A stretch of 64,000 nt of DNA, taken from Datnioides undecimradiatus (lineage: Eukaryota; Chordata; Actinopteri; Lobotiformes; Datnioididae). Location of the stretch: positions 2,112,612 through 2,176,611 of the forward strand of contig WARS01000065.1 in assembly GCA_008933995.1 (NCBI GenBank). Reading direction: 5' to 3'. Shown here one piece after another: positions 46,201-64,000 of the stretch. Made by a program: the position numbers and the translations under genes. Within the stretch, counting starts at the first letter, position 1; the number at the start of each line of letters is the position of its first letter. The notes under the pieces were generated by a model that made no database searches, had not been told where the DNA came from, and saw nothing but the letters and a program-made list of their open reading frames with translations.

Positions 46201-48049
46201 TTCTTGCCGGTGCCCTTGCTCTACAGGTGTCTAAAAGATCTAAATTTGTGTTGGCTGACCATGGATCTCTACTTTTTTGGCAAATGCAGACATATTTGCT
46301 ACCTAGCTGTTATTAGCTCCTGCACGTAGGCTGTTGAGTTACATGCATCTGTGTTCAGAGAGCATCGTTACTTGTTTGCAGATGATTCTTCAAGAGGAGG
46401 AGGTAGCAGCATGGCACATTTCGGCCGGATGTCTTCCATCACAGGGCTGGGTGTTATTGATCATTGTGATGGGTTTTTCTTTGTTGTCTGCAGTAAAGAT
46501 ACAAAGCAATCAAAAGTCTGATTTCCTCTGGTAAGGTTTTGGTTTTTTTTGCCAGCTGTTTTTCTTCCCATGCAGTCCAATATTATGGACATAAATGAGA
46601 TAAAGAGGTGATTTTTCATGCCTAAACACATACAGTAGTGTGATATATACTTTTATTGATACTGGAGGAAGGTTTACTGGTTATTGTAATTTTTTTTTAG
46701 TCATATTGCACAAGTCTATCTTTGGGTTTCAAACTAGAGCACAACTACGAAGGCATAACTGGTGGAAATTAGCCAAATCACAAGCTGTGTGAGCAACCGT
46801 TCAGTTTCTCAAGTCCAATTGTTAGTCTGTACTTCTGCTCCTCTATGCGTGGGGTAAATTCACTTATTCACCCACAGCAAATCTCATGCTTTGAAAATGT
46901 CCGCACAAAATAGCGAGAGGTCACCGAAAAACTTCACATAAGTGGGAACAGTTGGGTTTAGAAAATCTGATCCTAAAGGAGAAACCTCCGCCTAGAGGAG
47001 ACGTGATATGTCGAGTGAGCTGAGATGAAATCTGATCTGAGCATTTCCAGGAGCGGAGAGAGGTGTATCACATAACCGCCACTTTAAAAGAGAGGAAAAG
47101 GGTGGAGCAGAGGAGAGAAGATGGCGGTGGGAAAAGTGGAGGGGAAGTTAATGAAGGATGCAGTGGGTCTATTTTGGTACAACACCCTCTCACGCCACTT
47201 ATAACAGCATGTGCTAATTGAAAAAGGAGGAAAAAAAAGCCGTTGCACCTCGCTCATCGTGTTTACAAGAAGCGACAGATGTGTTGCTCAGCGCTACACC
47301 CTTTAAACTTGTAACTTTTCAGTGAGGAGAGGGTGAGGAGGGGAGACGGAGCGCAGGGGAGGTGAGAAGAAGGAGGGGTGAGAGCAGATCAGTGCATGAG
47401 GAGCAGGGTAGGGCTGAGAAGCAGAGGAAGCAAAGGCTCCTCTGTTTATGGAGCTTTAGTTTCTATCAAGCTCCATACCAGTAATGGACACAGAGTGGTG
47501 GGAAGCTAATGGTGAAGTGAGTAAGACGACATGAAGACACCGTGAGGAAATCAATGGCTCTCCTCTTTCTAATTCTACTGTTTGTAGCTCGATGCTGCGT
47601 GAAGTCGTACAGTAAATCTTAAAAGATCTCATTTGTCGTTTGGACGCGTTTGAAAAAGTTTCTATTTGAATGTTATTTTCGGTTTCCCTGATTAGATCCG
47701 AGGTCAGGATTGCTGCTCGGAGGGCGCTTTGTCCTTCGGCTTTTTTTTCTCCTCCTCTTGAGTTGATCTTGTTGATAATTCTGTCTGCGTCGTTTAAGAC
47801 TCTGCATGAATTCTCTGTCAGTGCTGCGGCCATTTTGGGCTCTCTTTGCCTTTGTCTGCTGTTGCGGTGCTGCGCTCCAACACCCTTTTCCGTTCACATT
47901 TTACTTTGCCAAAAACACGTCATAGTCCCTCCCCCTCTGCCTCCCAAGCTGCATTTTGTAATCCGATGTAATTGTCGTCTCCCCCCTCATCTGGAATATT
48001 TAAGAATCCATCCCCCTCCCTGTGCTTCACTGTTTCAATGAGCCATATT
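43229..48049. other. Intergenic DNA, no gene proved
   Basis: It holds a (GT) run near 44529, an (AAAT)5 run at 44823-44844 and short frames. From about 47.1 to 47.9 kb the sequence is less AT-rich. It carries a YY1-like AAGATGGCGG on + (47118-47127) and a 125-codon reverse frame starting at the ATG 47833-47831 (CCAAAATGG context). The protein is unrecognised and no splice continuation was found. Confidence 0.4.
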
Positions 48050-48055
48050 TTTAAT
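48050..48055 (-). terminator. tmem151a: Candidate tmem151a poly(A) signal (ATTAAA)
   Basis: The variant signal ATTAAA on the reverse strand lies about 670 bases beyond the tmem151a stop. It is the first canonical or major-variant signal I noticed in the purine-rich 3' region. The next reverse AATAAA is much further away, at 46657-46652. No cleavage evidence is available. Confidence 0.3.
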
Positions 48056-48725
48056 CCGCTCCTATGTATTTTGACTTTTGGCAAAACCGAAACTTGCAGT
48101 ATTTAAAATAGCCACTACCACTCAGCTGGTTTTGACTGCTCTCCAACCTGCTCATTTTAGACTTGTTACGCCTCCAACTCCTCTTCTTGCATAGATATAT
48201 CTGGAAATAGACATTCCAAACTTTTCAGTCTTTCTGCCCACCCCACCCCACCTTCACCCCCCTCTCCCACAAATCTCTGTGTAGGAAAATCTGATTGTGA
48301 TGATTTTCTCGCCTTTCACCCGTATTTTCCGACTCCATCGTATCTCGCTGTTGCACCTCCGTCAGCTCCGTCGTCAGTGGTTTCCACCTGTTTACGCTCT
48401 ACATTCTCTTTTCCCTTTTGACTCTATTCTCACCACCAGCACCTCTCTGCTGCTTTCTCCTCTTACATTGTTAACTCTGTCTGCCACACAGCTGTTCTTA
48501 CCTCTCGAGCTTTGTTCTGCATCTATCTTTTCTTCTCTTTCTCTGGTTGGTACACCTTCAACCAGCTCCTTGCTTTCAGCCTCATTCTGTTCTCATTTCA
48601 TGTCTCATTTTCCCTCATCCAACCCATCTCTGATCCACTCTTTTCTTTCTGTTCGGTGCGTTCTTTCATCTCCCTCGGCCTCTGCCCATACTTTCTTGCT
48701 CTTAATGTGTTTGTTTTTCTGATGG

Positions 48726-61906
<13,181 letters not shown>

Positions 61907-62709
61907 TTTCCTTCTTGCCACTCCTTCCTTCCTTAGAACCGGGCACGGGCAGCTCCCACCCCGGTAACGTCCGAAGGCAGGGACCTCCCCGGCGGAGCAG
62001 TGAGCTCGGTCACCCCATCCGCCGCAAGTCGGTATCCAATTTCACGATGACGGGGCCTGCGGCAAATAAGCATCGTCTACTCCGGATGTCGGTACCCCAT
62101 ACCTTCTTCCTATTCTTCTCCCGCCGGCCCGCTCAGTGTTTCTCTGCTACCCGCTCCATCCGTCGCCACTCCGGTCAAAACAAAATGCGACTTAGCGGCC
62201 AAAGTCAAAGCTCGTCGCCCTCCCTGTCAAGCCGTTTTTGCTGCTCCTGCCTCTCGTGATGCTCAGCAGCGAGTGTGCGTATGTGCACGTGTGAGCGCGT
62301 GACCGACAGCGCAGGAGAGCCAACCGGAGCCAAGGATTTCACAAGCTGCAGATGCACAAAATAAAGACGCTCGTGAGCTCAACACGCGTGTTTGGTTTGT
62401 GCGTGAAACGCGGAGGATGGATAACGTGGCTTCGCCGGGCAAAAATAATAGCGTGGATTGTTGTCGTTAATTAGCTTTGATTTGCCATGGTTGCACCTTG
62501 CTTTGGGTCTCCGTTGACGTCATATACCAACATCCCCACCCCCAACTCCCACCTGCTAACACGCTCAGGCGCGAGGCTCCCCTGTAGAGTCTGACACGTA
62601 CACACACTCAGAGGCATGTTTGGTAACTCCATCCAAATAAGCCGAATTAAAATGTGCGCAACTGTTTACAGAAATCACCCGCCACAGTTGTTACAGCTTA
62701 GGTAAAAAC

Positions 62710-62715
62710 TTTATT
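62710..62715 (-). terminator. Candidate poly(A) signal of the upstream ciliary gene
   Basis: AATAAA on the reverse strand, between the ciliary-gene exons and the tmem151a promoter. Another AATAAA is at 62923-62918. Either could end the transcript that enters from the right edge. Confidence 0.4.
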
Positions 62716-62927
62716 TGGAACAGAGAAAAAAAATATAAAAAAATATTGAAATATTTCATTGTAATGAATAAAATAGAGGAATGTGGTAAATTAATAATAA
62801 TGTGAAATCTGATTGTTGATTGTGTGGTTCTCACAGAGTAGTGGTACCATTAGGGTGTCCTGAAATTAACAAACATACTGGTTCAGAGATTCTGACTGCT
62901 TTCAATCCACATTTCTTTTTATTTTGA

Positions 62928-63038
62928 TTAAGATACAGACCCACTCTTGCTGAAGGACTGGTCAGGAAGGTACCGGGTCGTCTGTGGGGCTGTCCTCTCC
63001 CCTGTCTGTCTGGTAGGCTGGGTAACAGCTGATGGACC
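62928..63038 (-). CDS. Possible terminal exon of the ciliary gene
   Basis: An open stretch after the acceptor-like GGTTCCAG encodes GPSAVTQPTRQTGERT and ends DQSFSKSGSVS with TAA at 62930-62928. An AATAAA follows within a few bases. A Ser/Thr/Pro-rich tail is plausible for this kind of protein, but no matching donor in exon C was found. Confidence 0.22.
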   Translation of the reverse strand, partial: GPSAVTQPTRQTGERTAPQTTRYLPDQSFSKSGSVS

Positions 63039-63224
63039 CTGGAACCTTTCTTGTTGTGTTTACTTGTGTGATCCTCGAGCCACGTGTTATATAACCTCTC
63101 AGATAGGATGGGTGAAGTTACTTAAGGAGCAACATCACTGGACTGTATGTATCCACTACAGACATAACTGAGCCGCTCAGATGTATTGAATCTGTGGGAA
63201 ATTCACAACAACTACACTTTGCAT

Positions 63225-63494
63225 TTAGTGACACATGAATTCATTCACTGCTTCCTTGAATGTGTCTGCTGTGCAATTTAAACAAGCTGAATATAAACTA
63301 AAAACTAAGGCCATGAGGCCAAAGTGAAACATTTTTTGAAGGATATTGGCAGTGACGGGCAGGTAAAGGATGTCCGTCTCAGTGTGGATGATAATATCCT
63401 GGGAGATGTACTTCTTTGGCTCTACCTCTCCTGCTTGGACTGCACTCATGGTAAACAGCTGAACCTGCAGCTCAACATGCAAACCTGCAGCCAC
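63225..63494 (-). CDS. Ciliary ASH-domain gene, exon C
   Basis: It starts VAAGLHVELQVQLF after the acceptor CTGTACAG and continues to LPVTANIL, near 63340. The remainder to the stop at 63225 may be coding tail or intron. No strong donor is visible after LPVTANIL. Confidence 0.6.
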   Translation of the reverse strand: MAAGLHVELQVQLFTMSAVQAGEVEPKKYISQDIIIHTETDILYLPVTANILQKMFHFGLMALVFSLYSACLNCTADTFKEAVNEFMCH

Positions 63495-64000
63495 CTGTAC
63501 AGACACACAGTAAGAGGGAGGGTTAAAAAGTATATTTTTAGAAACATTAATGATGCTAAACATATCAATCCAGTACAGATCAACTGGTAGGAAAAGCTTT
63601 TTCAAATATTCACAGTAAAATTTAATGCTAACATCCAGCTGGATACTTACAGGCCCAGGATTGTAGATGACCCGGAGGCCTGTAGCAGGAGGAGGCTGCT
63701 TCACATGGAACCTTGCAGAGAGACAGATCGAAACAAACCACAAATAGTTACGGGTCAAAGTTTTCCCTTTGGACTTGAAGGTGACCCACAAATCGCCTGC
63801 ACCTATCCACAGCACTCATTTCTTTCTGCCATACTAGAGGACGTTTAAAACCAGTCCCAATTCTAGTTTCAAAGCCTACATTTGCCCTTGTATCTATGTA
63901 ACCATCATCTACCCATTACCTGTTGTCTTACCTGCAAGTATCGACACCTACATTCTTCATCCTCACAGTAATAGTGGAGCAGGTGCCCTCCTGCAGCGTA
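63225..64000 (-). CDS. Ciliary ASH/PapD-like Ig-domain protein, C-terminal exons, probably SPAG17-like (5' part outside window)
   Basis: Three exons join in frame: 64000-63932, 63711-63651 and 63494-63225. They read TLQEGTCSTITVRMKNVG, VDTCRFHVKQPPPATGLR, VIYNPGPVAAGLHVELQV, then QDIIIHTETDILYLPVTANIL. This is the beta-sandwich pattern of ASH/HYDIN/PapD-like domains in ciliary proteins: an '(V)KNVG' strand, a 'PGPVAAG' turn, then 'I.TE.....LPV.A.I'. The VKQPPP..GLRV..PGPVAAG string recalls the C-terminal domain of SPAG17, the PF6-type protein of the central-pair apparatus in motile cilia. The assignment is from memory, and another ASH-domain ciliary protein is possible. After LPVTANIL the open frame runs 37 more residues to a stop at 63225. 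That tail does not look like the domain and may be intron read-through. Confidence 0.7.
63651..63711 (-). CDS. Ciliary ASH-domain gene, exon B
   Basis: 61 bases complete the Arg codon and add FHVKQPPPATGLRVIYNPGP. The acceptor is CTGCAAG and the donor is the consensus GTAAGT. Confidence 0.78.
63932..64000 (-). CDS. Ciliary ASH-domain gene, exon A (cut by window edge)
   Basis: It encodes TLQEGTCSTITVRMKNVGVDTC plus two bases of an Arg codon. The donor is GCAG|GTAAGA, phase 2. Confidence 0.75.

Noticed and set aside
48297-48722. Forward 141-codon frame next to tmem151a
   Set aside because: It is in pyrimidine-rich DNA opposite the tmem151a 3' region and encodes Ser/Leu-rich filler.

Overview
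The window is vertebrate genomic DNA, most likely from a percomorph (spiny-rayed) teleost. It is intron-rich and AT-rich, with many CA/TG microsatellites. It also carries fish-type interspersed repeats: hAT-like copies with a TAGGGCTGCAAC-type end, a TTAA-flanked piggyBac-like MITE, and the teleost 'TTAGCATGCTAAC' repeat. There is no operon, CRISPR array, tRNA or rRNA that I can support. Nearly all long open frames are chance frames in low-complexity DNA.

Three protein genes can be supported, all at the edges or the right-hand part. (1) Positions 2-145 (+) hold the last coding segment of pyruvate carboxylase, with the biotin-attachment motif AMKM. Its 3' UTR starts with a G-quadruplex-type run and has AATAAA signals near 403 and 501. 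(2) Positions 61906-48726 (-) hold a complete six-exon gene for a TMEM151-family membrane protein, closest to TMEM151A. The model is 651 residues. Every splice junction reads GT-AG and the frame stays open throughout. The start codon and a CpG-rich promoter region lie near 61.8-62.5 kb. (3) From the right edge to about 63.2 kb (-) are the last exons of a ciliary protein with an ASH/PapD-like Ig fold, probably SPAG17-like (central-pair apparatus). It is transcribed in the same direction as tmem151a, and its 3' end lies just upstream of the tmem151a promoter.

Pyruvate carboxylase and tmem151a are convergent, with about 48.6 kb between their stop codons. I find no convincing protein-coding gene in this gap. 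It holds microsatellites, a kilobase-long polypurine tract (36.75-37.7 kb), degraded transposon copies, and a few stretches that resemble first exons or promoters (about 7.8 kb on +, 35.3-35.6 kb on -, 47.1-47.9 kb). Some AT-rich stretches with homeobox-type motifs could be conserved enhancers. PC and TMEM151A both lie in human 11q13, which fits an inherited neighbourhood. The two enzymatic and membrane functions have no obvious joint pathway.

I did not find a new biological system. The most checkable points are the split exon structure and poly-glycine/acidic expansion of tmem151a, a hAT-type MITE filling two-thirds of its third intron, the TTAA-flanked MITE at 27.1 kb, and the unclear C-terminus of the ciliary gene.
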